Origin: Vibrio tubiashii ATCC 19109
GTDB taxonomy: Bacteria > Pseudomonadota > Gammaproteobacteria > Enterobacterales > Vibrionaceae
Reading direction: 5' to 3'
Length of the DNA: 64,000 nucleotides
Assembly (NCBI RefSeq): GCF_000772105.1
Contig: NZ_CP009355.1
Location: 1,054,001 to 1,118,000 of the forward strand
This document shows positions 1 to 6,987 of the stretch, piece after piece. The notes under the pieces were generated by a model. The model did no database searches. It saw only the letters and a program-made list of their open reading frames with translations, and was not told where the DNA came from. Both the position numbers and the translations under genes were made by a program. Position 1 is the stretch's first letter. Each line of letters starts with the position of its first letter.

Positions 1-21
1 TGTTTTATCTCGTGACAACAT
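1..21 (-). CDS. Start of a further cassette gene (cut by window edge)
   Basis: On the minus strand an ATG at position 21 follows an AAGGA motif with a 7-base spacer and opens a frame reading MLSRDKT before the window ends. It sits just outside the attC at 51-169, where the start of the next cassette gene is expected. Only seven codons are visible, so no function can be given. Confidence 0.35.
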
Positions 22-50
22 TTTACCATCCTTAGTTTAATGGGGCCTTA

Positions 51-169
51 TAACGCTGCGTTAAGGAGTGATTAACGCAATACCACAGCCGCCGTGTACC
101 ACCTTAAACACTAAATACAACGCATAGTGAAAATGCCACGCGTTGTGACTCCCTCTTTAAAGGTTATGG
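51..169 (-). repeat. attC (VCR) site 1
   Basis: Outer core TAACGCTGCG at 51 and the opposite core near GTTATGG at 163-169 frame an imperfect palindrome with the inner GCGTTG box typical of Vibrio cassette repeats. It belongs to the GNAT cassette on its right and overlaps that gene's stop codon. Confidence 0.9.
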
Positions 170-679
170 TTGCGACTGGGGAATCGTATATTCATAGAAA
201 GCCACACCACTGCCACTAGCTGGTTGCTCTATGAAACCTAGCTTCTTGAGTAACTTCGCTGAAGCAACATTAGATTGGTCAACACCGCCTATAAGTTTCA
301 ACCAAGACTCGGATTTCTCAACTTCATGGATGAAGCCCTGAAGTAATTCACTAGCTAATCCTCGCCCCCAATATTCTTCACCAAGCAAGTAACCGATATG
401 AGCATACTCGTCCTTTTCTACATAAGCGAACAAGAAACCTACTAGTTCGTGCCCCTCTGTTTCTACTTTAAGTAAGCGGCTCTCCAATAACATTCTCTCA
501 AGCCATATTCTGGCTTCTTCATAAGAACCAATCCCGTGGAAATATGGGGGAAGATTTTCTACAACTACTGGTGTTAAGATTTTAGGAATTCGCTCTAGCA
601 AATATGAGTGCTTAGACAAATCAAGCTCTCCAGTAATTTCAACTACTTTCAACCTCTGGCTTTCAAATGACAATGCCAT
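164..679 (-). CDS. GNAT-family N-acetyltransferase (cassette gene)
   Basis: This is a 171-residue single-domain protein of the RimJ/RimL-like GNAT type. The acetyl-CoA binding stretch is recognisable around IGYLLGEEYWGRGLASELLQG (about residues 95-115), where the Q/RxxGxG/A signature appears as WGRGLA. It is followed by a VDQSNVASAKLLKKLGF segment typical of the last helix and strand. Family members transfer acetyl from acetyl-CoA to amines on proteins, antibiotics or small molecules; the substrate here is unknown. The gene ends inside attC site 1, the usual layout for a cassette, and reads away from the integrase. GNAT proteins are among the commonest products of Vibrio cassettes. Confidence 0.85.
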   Translation of the reverse strand: MALSFESQRLKVVEITGELDLSKHSYLLERIPKILTPVVVENLPPYFHGIGSYEEARIWLERMLLESRLLKVETEGHELVGFLFAYVEKDEYAHIGYLLGEEYWGRGLASELLQGFIHEVEKSESWLKLIGGVDQSNVASAKLLKKLGFIEQPASGSGVAFYEYTIPQSQP

Positions 680-706
680 GCAACCTCCCCATTTCGTTAA
701 AAGCCA

Positions 707-830
707 TAACGCCCTGCTAATTGACTAGCAAACGCTAAACACTGCACTTAACTTTACTACCGTAAACACTATGTCTAATTAGAAGCAAGATAACCGAGCG
801 TTGATAGCCCGTCTTTAGCAGTTTCTTAAC
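707..830 (-). repeat. attC (VCR) site 2
   Basis: TAACGCCCTGCTAA at 707 and GTTTCTTAAC at 821-830 frame the repeat, with GAGCGTTGATAG inside. The right core differs from the usual GTTTGTTAG by a base. It is the 3' attC of the methyltransferase cassette. Confidence 0.88.
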
Positions 831-1626
831 TGCACTTTTTCGCAATAACTAAACCATGATTACTACTACCAAGCAATGATGGTTCTCCACAAGTAGAAAG
901 GTGATACTTCAACCAAGCTTGATACTGCTGCTCGCTAAGTTGGTTGACCTCTTGACCAATGAAACGAACATAACCATCTGTTGCAATGTGATTTTCGACA
1001 CTAAAACCCGAGTGAGCTGCTAGAGATTCAATTTCGGTCGGCTTAGCAAAGTAACCAGTTCTAAAAAATGTGTCTACCTCAGGTGAAGTAACTAAGCCAC
1101 TTTCGTTTAACTCACCTAACACAGTTGGCGAAACTAAATCGTTAGACATTTTTGCTAGCAAACCTGCAACAAAGAAACGGCTGATATAAGCTATCGCAAC
1201 AATCCCATTTGGTTTTAAAACTCGATTAGCTTCTTTGAGCACTGCTTCTCGGTCTGACTTTGATTGTATGTGATAAAGCGGTCCCAAAATTAATACGATA
1301 TCTTGACTGTCACTCTCTATAAAGCTGACGTCTGTTGCATTTGCTTCATGGACAGATAAGCTCAAAGACTGACGTTTTGCATTACTATTAAGTTGTTCCA
1401 CTAATTCAGGAACTAACTCAACCGCTGTCACATTAATGCCTTGTTGAGCATAATGGAGGGAATAACGTCCAGTAGCAGCACCAAACTCAGTTAAATTAAT
1501 TGCTGGATCGATATAAGGCTCCAACACACTCAATGTTGTATCAAACTCAATACGTGTAATATTTTGTGAAAGAAGACGCTTCTCCTCATCAAACTTTGCG
1601 TAGTACTCCATATATTCTTCTTGCAC
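826..1626 (-). CDS. Class I SAM-dependent methyltransferase (cassette gene)
   Basis: The protein has the Rossmann methyltransferase fold signature. Motif I is NLTEFGAATGRYSLHYA, the acidic end of strand 2 is VTAVEL, a post-motif is VLILGPLYHI, and an EANRVLKPNGIVAIAYI stretch is typical of ubiE/Methyltransf_11 relatives. It should transfer a methyl group from SAM to an unknown acceptor. I place the start at the GTG at 1626 because AGGAGG lies five bases upstream. A longer open frame runs back into the neighbouring attC (up to 1707) but would encode repeat sequence. That gives 266 residues. The gene ends in attC site 2. Confidence 0.85.
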   Translation of the reverse strand: MQEEYMEYYAKFDEEKRLLSQNITRIEFDTTLSVLEPYIDPAINLTEFGAATGRYSLHYAQQGINVTAVELVPELVEQLNSNAKRQSLSLSVHEANATDVSFIESDSQDIVLILGPLYHIQSKSDREAVLKEANRVLKPNGIVAIAYISRFFVAGLLAKMSNDLVSPTVLGELNESGLVTSPEVDTFFRTGYFAKPTEIESLAAHSGFSVENHIATDGYVRFIGQEVNQLSEQQYQAWLKYHLSTCGEPSLLGSSNHGLVIAKKCS

Positions 1627-1644
1627 GACTTCCTCCTGTGCAGC

Positions 1645-1769
1645 TAACGCCAAATTAAGGGGTGAACAACGCCTCCACCCAAACCTAACGCATTGTGCCA
1701 TAAACACTAAATTTGAAGTAGAAGCAAAAGTGCCAAGCGTTGTGAATCCCTCTTAAATTGATTGTTATA
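1645..1769 (-). repeat. attC (VCR) site 3
   Basis: TAACGCCAAATTAAGG at 1645 pairs with TTAAATTGATTGTTATAG at its other end, with the inner GCGTTGTGAATCC box. It is the attC of the cassette carrying the 164-residue membrane protein. Confidence 0.88.
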
Positions 1770-1770
1770 G

Positions 1771-2265
1771 CTATTCTAACGACCGCATGTATTCAATTAG
1801 CCGCGATAATAAAAAGAGCACTAATAGTACTCCCATGATAGAGGAGATATTACTTTTCCAATCACACGGCGGTGAGTAATGTCTGTCGTAAATCAAGTCT
1901 CCCTGATGCATTATTTTTGTAACAGTATACTTATCGTCGAACAACTCTGATTCAATGTAATAAACCTCAACATCCCGAAAAGCCAACTTAGCACCTTGGT
2001 AAGGGTTAAATAAGTGTTCAACGTCTTTATAATATCGACCAGCTATGTACCTTTTACTGCCATCGGTGCCCACCATCAACTCATAATAAGGATCTACATT
2101 CCTTGAACCTGAGTGAAATTTCAGTTGCAATATGCTGCCTGTTATTGTCTGCTCATTCTCTACTGTATCTCCTTGAACCAATAAAAGAACAGAAGTCAGA
2201 ACTAGTAATACAAGTAAGGCTACAAGAACGGTAGCAGCGATATATTCTTTAATCTTTTTTACCAA
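1771..2265 (-). CDS. Two-TM membrane protein, DUF3592-like (cassette gene)
   Basis: This is a 164-residue protein with a long N-terminal hydrophobic helix (about residues 8-31), a soluble middle part of about 100 residues rich in beta-like segments (YYELMVGTDGSKRYIAGRYY, then FRDVEVYYIES) and a C-terminal helix (about 139-156). The layout resembles DUF3592 proteins, a family of unknown role. The start is TTG at 2265, supported by AAGGAGG with a six-base spacer. The gene ends two bases past attC site 3. Two membrane helices with the soluble domain probably on the outer face is an inference. Confidence 0.65.
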   Translation of the reverse strand: MVKKIKEYIAATVLVALLVLLVLTSVLLLVQGDTVENEQTITGSILQLKFHSGSRNVDPYYELMVGTDGSKRYIAGRYYKDVEHLFNPYQGAKLAFRDVEVYYIESELFDDKYTVTKIMHQGDLIYDRHYSPPCDWKSNISSIMGVLLVLFLLSRLIEYMRSLE

Positions 2266-2286
2266 TGAGCCCCTCCTTGAGATAGC

Positions 2287-2404
2287 TAGAACGCCGCATT
2301 AACTGGTGAGCAACGCACGACCGCTGCACCTAACCATACCACCGTAAACACTGAACCCAACCAAACCAAAAATGCCGTGCGTTGGGAATCCGTCTTAAAT
2401 GCCT
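2287..2404 (-). repeat. attC (VCR) site 4, larger part, split by IS110 element
   Basis: The repeat begins AACGCCGCATTAAC at 2288 and runs through GCGTTGGGAATCC to GTCTTAAATGC at 2402. It then stops in foreign sequence. Its missing end, CTTGTTAGC, is found at 3589-3597 on the other side of the IS. GCATTAA near the start pairs with TTAAATGC at the end, as in an intact attC. It was the attC of the GNAT cassette at 3593-4063. Confidence 0.88.
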
Positions 2405-2438
2405 TGTATGGATAATAAGCTCTCCAATCGGGTAAAGT

Positions 2439-2600
2439 GAGACCCAGACTTTAGCTGCAACTAAAGTTCTTCTATCTGATAGTTCGATTAAATGATGGCT
2501 CCTCTATCGAGAGACCGATAACAAGTTCGAACGTCAGATAGAACTCCAAGCACCACACTCGAATAGTCTTCTGGGTCTCGAGCCCGCATTTGCAAGCAAG
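2439..2600 (+). ncRNA. Predicted bridge RNA of the IS110 element
   Basis: The region folds by eye into nested stems. GAGACCCAGA (2439-2448) pairs with TCTGGGTCTC (2570-2579). A small hairpin pairs CTTTAG with CTAAAG (2449-2466). A target-loop stem pairs AGTTC..TATCTGA (2465-2479) with TCAGATAGAACT (2534-2545), is continued by GTTCG/CGAAC, and is capped by CTCT-ATCG-AGAG. Inside the loop, TTAAATG (2488-2494) equals the attC sequence left of the CT core. TAACAAG (2519-2525) is the reverse complement of CTTGTTA on the right. ATAGTCT (2563-2569) equals the element's right terminus (3582-3588), a candidate donor guide. Exact ends and the donor loop are uncertain. Confidence 0.72.
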
Positions 2601-2613
2601 AGTTAAGCTTATT

Positions 2614-3570
2614 ATGAATACAAACACACTTCAAAACATTAATGTCGGCGTTGATACTGGCAAATCACAATTAGATATTTATATCCGTCCGCTCGACATT
2701 TACTTCACCGTTCCTAACAATGACAAAGGCATTAAAGAAGCCGTCAGAGCTATCGCTAAACACCAACCTCAACGTGTCGTGATTGAAGCTACTGGACGAT
2801 TAGAAATGCCCTTCATCCTTGCTTGTGACCAAGCAAAGCTACCCTATGTCATCGCAAACCCTTTGAGAATAAAAAGGTTCGCTGGTGCTATTGGACAAAG
2901 AGCTAAGAACGACCGTTTAGACGCCGCGCTCATTGCCCACTATGCTGAAAAAGTTCAGCCTGACTTAACCGAGCTAAAAGCCGAAAATATCCGATTAATG
3001 AGTGACTTAGTATCAAGGCGAAATCAGTTACTCTCCATACAGACCATGGAAAGAAACCGACTACAAATATTGCCAAAGAACATCGCCTCAACTATTACGC
3101 CCATCTTAACCGCTCTTAAAAATCAAATTGAAAAAGTAGAAGCCAAAATCTCAAAGCTCATCGATATCTCACCTGAATATCAGACTAAGAATGAGATACT
3201 TCAAAGCATGCCTGGAGTCGGTAAAATACTGGCCGCATCCATCATCAGTAACGTCCCCGAACGTGGTTACATCACCAATAAACAAGCCTCTAGCTTGATT
3301 GGTGTAGCCCCCATCGTTAGAGAAAGTGGTCGTTACAAAGGAAAGCGCATAATACAAGGAGGTCGGACTCAAGTTAGAACCGTTATGTATATGGCAATGA
3401 TGTCTGCCATCCAATGTAACCCTGTTTTTAAGACTACATATGAACGATTACTTGCGGCAGGAAAACCCAAAAAAGTAGCCATAGTTGCCTGCATGAGAAA
3501 GATGGTTGTGATCTTAAACTCGATGCTCAGAGACGGTGTAATGTGGGATAACAATAGCGCCAAAAATTAA
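2614..3570 (+). CDS. IS110-family transposase (DEDD recombinase)
   Basis: This is a 318-residue recombinase. The N-terminal DEDD (RuvC-like) domain shows VGVDTGKSQLD, VVIEATGRLE and KNDRLDAALIAHYA, which supply the acidic residues. A central coiled-coil stretch follows. The C-terminal Tnp_20 domain has SMPGVGKILAASII, the LIGVAPIVRESGRYKG segment with the expected serine, and RTVMYMAMMSAI. The family cuts and rejoins DNA at a CT core under guidance of a bridge RNA. I prefer the ATG at 2614; a TTG at 2590 is in frame but lies in the putative guide RNA. It reads against the cassette direction. The frame is intact, so the element may be active. Confidence 0.92.
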   Translation: MNTNTLQNINVGVDTGKSQLDIYIRPLDIYFTVPNNDKGIKEAVRAIAKHQPQRVVIEATGRLEMPFILACDQAKLPYVIANPLRIKRFAGAIGQRAKNDRLDAALIAHYAEKVQPDLTELKAENIRLMSDLVSRRNQLLSIQTMERNRLQILPKNIASTITPILTALKNQIEKVEAKISKLIDISPEYQTKNEILQSMPGVGKILAASIISNVPERGYITNKQASSLIGVAPIVRESGRYKGKRIIQGGRTQVRTVMYMAMMSAIQCNPVFKTTYERLLAAGKPKKVAIVACMRKMVVILNSMLRDGVMWDNNSAKN

Positions 3571-3588
3571 CTATTGACGCCATAGTCT

Positions 3589-3597
3589 CTTGTTAGC
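3589..3597 (-). repeat. attC site 4, displaced terminal core
   Basis: CTTGTTAGC at 3589-3597 is the outer core of the attC whose remainder lies at 2287-2404. The GNAT stop codon (TAA at 3593-3595, minus strand) lies in it, as in neighbouring cassettes. Confidence 0.82.
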
Positions 3598-4063
3598 AAT
3601 CAAATTCTAACACCATTGGAATATCAACCATCCCTTGCCGATTTCTGACGCCTTCTGTGCGTTTAAAACCAAAACGCACATATACGCTTTCCGCATTGAC
3701 CGCGGAGTTAACTGTAAATAGACCACTATTACCGTTTTCCAATGCCTTTTCTTTAACAGTTTCCCATAATTGACGGGAAAGCCCATTACCTTGAAAATCA
3801 TCATCTACGAATAGATGGTACAGATGCGAGTTGTCTCGTACTCCAGCCACACCAACGACTTCATTATTCTCAGTTACTGCAACAACATAGTCATAGTTTG
3901 TAGACAGATATTTTTCGATGTTTTTCTCTGACATTGAATCGAGCAAAATACTGTGCACAGTCACATCACAAGTTGGGCAAACATATTTGTTTGTTAAGGG
4001 TAAGAGCAACTCACTGATTGCCCTCGCATCACTAATTTCTGCATTTCTGATATTGATGCTCAT
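3593..4063 (-). CDS. GNAT-family N-acetyltransferase (cassette gene)
   Basis: This is a 156-residue GNAT protein. The N-terminal IRNAEISDARAISELL is typical of the family. The strand before motif A (HLYHLFVDDDFQGNGLSRQLWE) contains the acetyl-CoA pyrophosphate-binding QGNGLS loop, and AESVYVRFGFKRTEG is the usual C-terminal motif. It is not closely similar to the GNAT at 164-679. A pair of cysteines (YVCPTCDV) near residue 30 is unusual for the family and could bind metal; this is speculative. The start is supported by AGGAG five bases upstream. Its own attC is interrupted by the IS110 element, so this cassette should no longer be excised normally. Confidence 0.85.
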   Translation of the reverse strand: MSINIRNAEISDARAISELLLPLTNKYVCPTCDVTVHSILLDSMSEKNIEKYLSTNYDYVVAVTENNEVVGVAGVRDNSHLYHLFVDDDFQGNGLSRQLWETVKEKALENGNSGLFTVNSAVNAESVYVRFGFKRTEGVRNRQGMVDIPMVLEFDC

Positions 4064-4078
4064 TATTTCTCCTGATTG

Positions 4079-4200
4079 CTAACGCCCTGCTAAGTGGCTG
4101 ACAACATACCACAAAACGAAAATAAGCCACCGTACACACAGAGCAAACTTTGGAGTAAATTCGCCGAGCGTTGTCAGTCCGTCTTAAGCAGCTTGTTAGT
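4079..4200 (-). repeat. attC (VCR) site 5
   Basis: CTAACGCCCTGCTAAGTGGCTGA starts at 4079 and GCAGCTTGTTAG ends it. The variable middle is nearly the same as in sites 11, 18 and 19. It is the attC of the SUKH cassette. Confidence 0.9.
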
Positions 4201-4549
4201 TTTCCGGTTCAGCAAACTTCAAAATATCCTTGTAATTATTTACAACAATATCGATAGAATTATCGTCGTGATAAACTCGATAAAGCTTCCCATTTTCACC
4301 ATCATTCACATTGATAAAGTATGGATCACCAGAGCCACACAAACAGCAAGCGACAGCTATGTACCCAGATTTAACGACGTTAATACCCGGATAATAATTG
4401 CTAGTTTCATCGTCAATCTCCGAGCGAGCAAAGACCTTAAAATCAGCACCTAACCCAGACAAATCAAAATCATCTGGGATCTCAAATGACTTATTGCTCA
4501 AATTGTTCTTGGATATAAAATCTAACCAATAATCAGGAATATTTATCAC
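4196..4549 (-). CDS. SMI1/KNR4 (SUKH) domain protein (cassette gene)
   Basis: This is a protein of about 117 residues. It has an N-terminal helix INIPDYWLDFISKN and the conserved SUKH core GYIAVACCLCGSGDPYFINV followed by YRVYHDD. SUKH proteins are best known as immunity proteins against secreted toxins and as stress or cell-wall regulators; no partner toxin is visible here. I place the start at the GTG at 4549, with TGGAG six bases upstream. The open frame runs further upstream into the IS3 element, but those codons are transposon sequence. The IS lies directly upstream of the ribosome binding site, so the gene looks intact but has lost its native upstream region. Confidence 0.7.
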   Translation of the reverse strand: MINIPDYWLDFISKNNLSNKSFEIPDDFDLSGLGADFKVFARSEIDDETSNYYPGINVVKSGYIAVACCLCGSGDPYFINVNDGENGKLYRVYHDDNSIDIVVNNYKDILKFAEPEN

Positions 4550-4601
4550 TGCAAACTCCAAAAGAAAATGGTGTACCCCACAAAAAGTAGACAGTACATA
4601 A

Positions 4602-5438
4602 CTACATACTCTCGTACTCAACTGGGCTGACATGCCCCAACGCTGAGTGTCTTCTTTTGCGATTGTAAAATACCTCGATGTATTCGAAGATGCCCATTCG
4701 GGCTTCTTCGACAGTTTGGTAATCTTCCGCGTATATCAGTTCGACTTTCAGTCGACTGTAGAACGACTCCATCACCGCATTATCCCAACAGTTGCCCTGC
4801 CGACTCATGCTCGGTACACCTCCATGCTTGCGCATGAAGTCTTGATATTTATATGCTCTGTATTGTACACCACGGTCCGAGTGGATAATGACGCCCTTAG
4901 GCGGCTTACGTGACTCAAACGCCATTTTTAGCGCATTGGTGATGAGCTCAACGGTCATCGTTGTCCCTAGAGACCAACCCACAATACGTCTCGAATGCAA
5001 GTCCATCACTGTCGCCAAGAACAGCCAACGGCTCTTCACCCAGATATACGTGATGTCCGTAACCCATTTCTGATTTGGTGTCGCGGACTCAAAGTCTCGA
5101 CGCAGTAAATTGTCAGCAACATTCGTCATCGCCGCCACATCCTTGCTGTATTTAAACCCTTTACCATTACGTGCCCTGATACCTTTTTCCTTCATGATAT
5201 CAGCCACATAATTCACGCAGCAGGCATGGCCTGCTTCGTTTAGCTCTTCGGCTATTCGCACTGAACCGTAACGTGCCCTATATTGGGCAAAGGTACACAT
5301 GACGAGCTGTTCAAAGCGCTCTCGCCGCTTTGAACGCTTACTCGGCGTATGATGACGCCACTTATAGTAACCGCCTCGACTCACCTCTAACGTACGGCAC
5401 ATTAAGCTAATGGAATACTCCATCGACATAGCTTTCAA
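4602..5438 (-). CDS. IS3-family transposase OrfB (DDE catalytic subunit)
   Basis: This is 278 residues with an N-terminal HTH_21-like helical region (VSRGGYYKW, then YGSVRIAEELNEAG) and an integrase core carrying the DDE triad: D in VTDITYI, D in HSDRGVQY, and E in NAVMESFYSRLKVE. It is probably made mainly as an OrfAB fusion by -1 frameshifting in the A-rich CTAAAAAGG at about 5482-5490. The annotated start is a TTG overlapping the orfA stop. OrfAB cuts and joins the IS ends. The reading frame is intact. Confidence 0.9.
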   Translation of the reverse strand: MKAMSMEYSISLMCRTLEVSRGGYYKWRHHTPSKRSKRRERFEQLVMCTFAQYRARYGSVRIAEELNEAGHACCVNYVADIMKEKGIRARNGKGFKYSKDVAAMTNVADNLLRRDFESATPNQKWVTDITYIWVKSRWLFLATVMDLHSRRIVGWSLGTTMTVELITNALKMAFESRKPPKGVIIHSDRGVQYRAYKYQDFMRKHGGVPSMSRQGNCWDNAVMESFYSRLKVELIYAEDYQTVEEARMGIFEYIEVFYNRKRRHSALGHVSPVEYESM

Positions 5439-5758
5439 TGAACTCGTACTTCACTTTTGCTGCTTCGCGAAGTACGCCGAGACCTTTTTAGGAATTCCAT
5501 TTCATCTTTGAGTCGCTTGTTCTCGCGCCTTAGCGCTCGAAGCTCTTCGGACTCTTTCTTCGAATAATCGACACCATCTAAGGTGTTAAACTGTTTATCA
5601 GATAGGCGTGTGAACTGGCGCTTCCAGTTTCGGATCTGCTGGGTACTGATGCCCAGCTCCTTGGCAACGGAGACGGCTGTTCGGCCAGGAAGACTGGCCA
5701 AGCGAACGGCTTCTTTGCGGAACTCTTCGGTGTACGCTGGATTACGATGTTTAGCCAT
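5435..5758 (-). CDS. IS3-family transposase OrfA (DNA-binding subunit)
   Basis: This is a 107-residue HTH_Tnp_1 protein. It contains YTEEFRKEAVRLA, the helix-turn-helix TAVSVAKELGISTQQIRNWK and a C-terminal leucine-zipper-like run (ELRALRRENKRLKDEMEFLKR). OrfA binds the terminal repeats and forms the shared N-terminus of the OrfAB transposase. Its stop overlaps the orfB start. A slippery A-run at about 5483-5490 precedes the stop. Confidence 0.9.
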   Translation of the reverse strand: MAKHRNPAYTEEFRKEAVRLASLPGRTAVSVAKELGISTQQIRNWKRQFTRLSDKQFNTLDGVDYSKKESEELRALRRENKRLKDEMEFLKRSRRTSRSSKSEVRVH

Positions 5759-5829
5759 AAATCACCTCTCAATTAGACCCTAGGTCTAACTTAGTAAAGT
5801 GTCTACTAAACATGGGGTACTCGGAAATA

Positions 5830-5951
5830 TAACGCCCTGCTAAGGGGTGAGCAACGCAATACCGAAGCCGCTGCATACCACCTTAATCACTAAAATCAAC
5901 GCATAGTGAAAATGCCACGCGTTGCGAATCCCTCTTGAGCAGTTTGTTAGT
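5830..5951 (-). repeat. attC (VCR) site 6
   Basis: TAACGCCCTGCTAAGGGGTGAG starts at 5830 and GAGCAGTTTGTTAG closes it. It belongs to the second VCR flavour in this array (GTGAGCAACGC...GTTGCGAATC), shared with sites 7, 8 and 10. Confidence 0.9.
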
Positions 5952-6438
5952 TTGCAAACCCAAAGCGTTGATTTTACGTTATTTTAAACTTTGCAAACAC
6001 TACATTTTATGTGTTTTGATGCATTTAAGTCAGGCGTAGTCTCAAAGCGGCTACTCAATGAAACCACGTGGAACAAACAACGCCGAAGAAAACGAACTCA
6101 CAACACCAAAAAGCACTTTTGGAAAACCAATCTCACAATGCGGACTTTCAACAAAGTCACTGAAACCACATGAATTTACCACACCAGAGAAAACGCCATT
6201 TCAGCGAGTAAATCTGCTTTTGTACCAACAAACACAACGAGCAGAGTTTCAGCAAAAGAGTTCAACTCAGTTAATCCATAAGCCACCGCACCAAAGAACA
6301 AATCAACCATTGAAACGATGCCAATTTTGGATTTTCACCACGCTAGTTAACACTGAAATTGAACGCCGATACGACAATTTAGACTTTAAGCTTTTACCAC
6401 TTGATCGTGCGATATAGTTGCGTTTTTCCTCTTGCAAA
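5952..6438 (-). other. Cassette body with no convincing gene
   Basis: This is 487 bases between attC sites 6 and 7. On the minus strand, where cassette genes normally lie, every frame is short. On the plus strand a frame of 119 codons (6058-6417) is open, but it has no ribosome binding site and a composition biased to T, P, Q and K, like translated AT-rich non-coding DNA. GTTTGCAAAC at 5949-5958 and a GCAAAC copy near 6434 bracket the stretch. I see no promoter or RNA I can name. Confidence 0.5.
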
Positions 6439-6560
6439 CTAACGCCCTGTTAAGGTGTGAGCAACGCAATACCGATGCTGCTGCATACCACCTTAAACAC
6501 TAAAACCAACGCATACCAAAAATGCCAAGCGTTGCGAATCACTCTTAAACAGTTTGTTAT
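6439..6560 (-). repeat. attC (VCR) site 7
   Basis: CTAACGCCCTGTTAAGGTGTGAG starts at 6438-6439 and TTAAACAGTTTGTTATG closes it. It is the attC of the cassette with the 36-residue membrane peptide. Confidence 0.9.
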
Positions 6561-6809
6561 GTGCGTGCTTAAGTTGAACACCTTTGCTCACAGAACAGAT
6601 AATCGATATAAGAGGCGACCGCAACTGCACAAAAATAGAGTTCAAGTGCGAAATAAAAAAGTACACTTTTGGAGACTTTCTTCTTTAAAGTACTTTAACC
6701 ATAAGAAGTGTGACAATGATGTATACGATGGCAACTAACTTTCTATCCCTACATGTAACTTGAGCCTAACTGTGACTACCCAACCGAAGACATTTAGTAA
6801 CCCGAACAA

Positions 6810-6920
6810 TCAAGATGTTGGAAACGCAAAAAAGATATACAAGGCTGCACCAAATACCGAGCCAGCCATGAACAAACCCAACTTTATTGCAGTACTTTTA
6901 TTCGATTCCTTTTTGGACAT
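6810..6920 (-). CDS. 36-residue single-TM membrane protein (cassette gene)
   Basis: A short minus-strand frame reads MSKKESNKSTAIKLGLFM then AGSVFGAALYIFFAFPTS and stops. It has a lysine-rich N-terminus followed by one hydrophobic helix of about 22 residues with a GxxxG-like SVFG stretch. AAAGG with a seven-base spacer precedes the ATG at 6920. The positive-inside rule predicts a cytoplasmic N-terminus. It is the only well-supported frame in its cassette and has the expected orientation. No family is recognised. Single-helix peptides like this can be membrane toxins, toxin partners or subunit modulators, but nothing here decides between them. Confidence 0.6.
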   Translation of the reverse strand: MSKKESNKSTAIKLGLFMAGSVFGAALYIFFAFPTS

Positions 6921-6987
6921 AGTAATTCCTTTTACCTAATTTAAAATGACTTTCATGTACAACTATACGCCATCAACACCAAAGCAC

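Larger units (their letters stand above)
2403..3590 (+). mobile_element. IS110-family insertion sequence inside an attC
   Basis: The element is about 1.19 kb. The attC is interrupted at ATGC|CTTGTATGG on the left and resumes at GTCT|CTTGTTAGC on the right. A shared CT (2403-2404 and 3589-3590) fits the CT core dinucleotide used by IS110 recombinases. There are no terminal inverted repeats and no target duplication beyond the core, as usual for the family. The left non-coding end is about 210 bases and the right end only about 20. That is the arrangement of the IS110 group, whose bridge RNA lies upstream of the recombinase gene. Confidence 0.85.
4572..5820 (-). mobile_element. IS3-family insertion sequence
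   Basis: This is a 1.25 kb element with terminal inverted repeats. The left end is GTACCCCAcaaaAAGTAGACA and the right end, read inward, is GTACCCCAtgttTAGTAGACAC. It carries the usual overlapping orfA and orfB on the minus strand. No target-site duplication is obvious next to either end. It lies within the SUKH cassette, between that gene's ribosome binding site and attC site 6. Confidence 0.88.

Noticed and set aside
1627..1707. N-terminal extension of the methyltransferase frame
   Set aside because: It translates the neighbouring attC repeat. AGGAGG points to the GTG at 1626.
6058..6417. 119-codon plus-strand open frame in a gene-less cassette
   Set aside because: No ribosome binding site, wrong strand for a cassette gene, and composition typical of translated AT-rich non-coding DNA.
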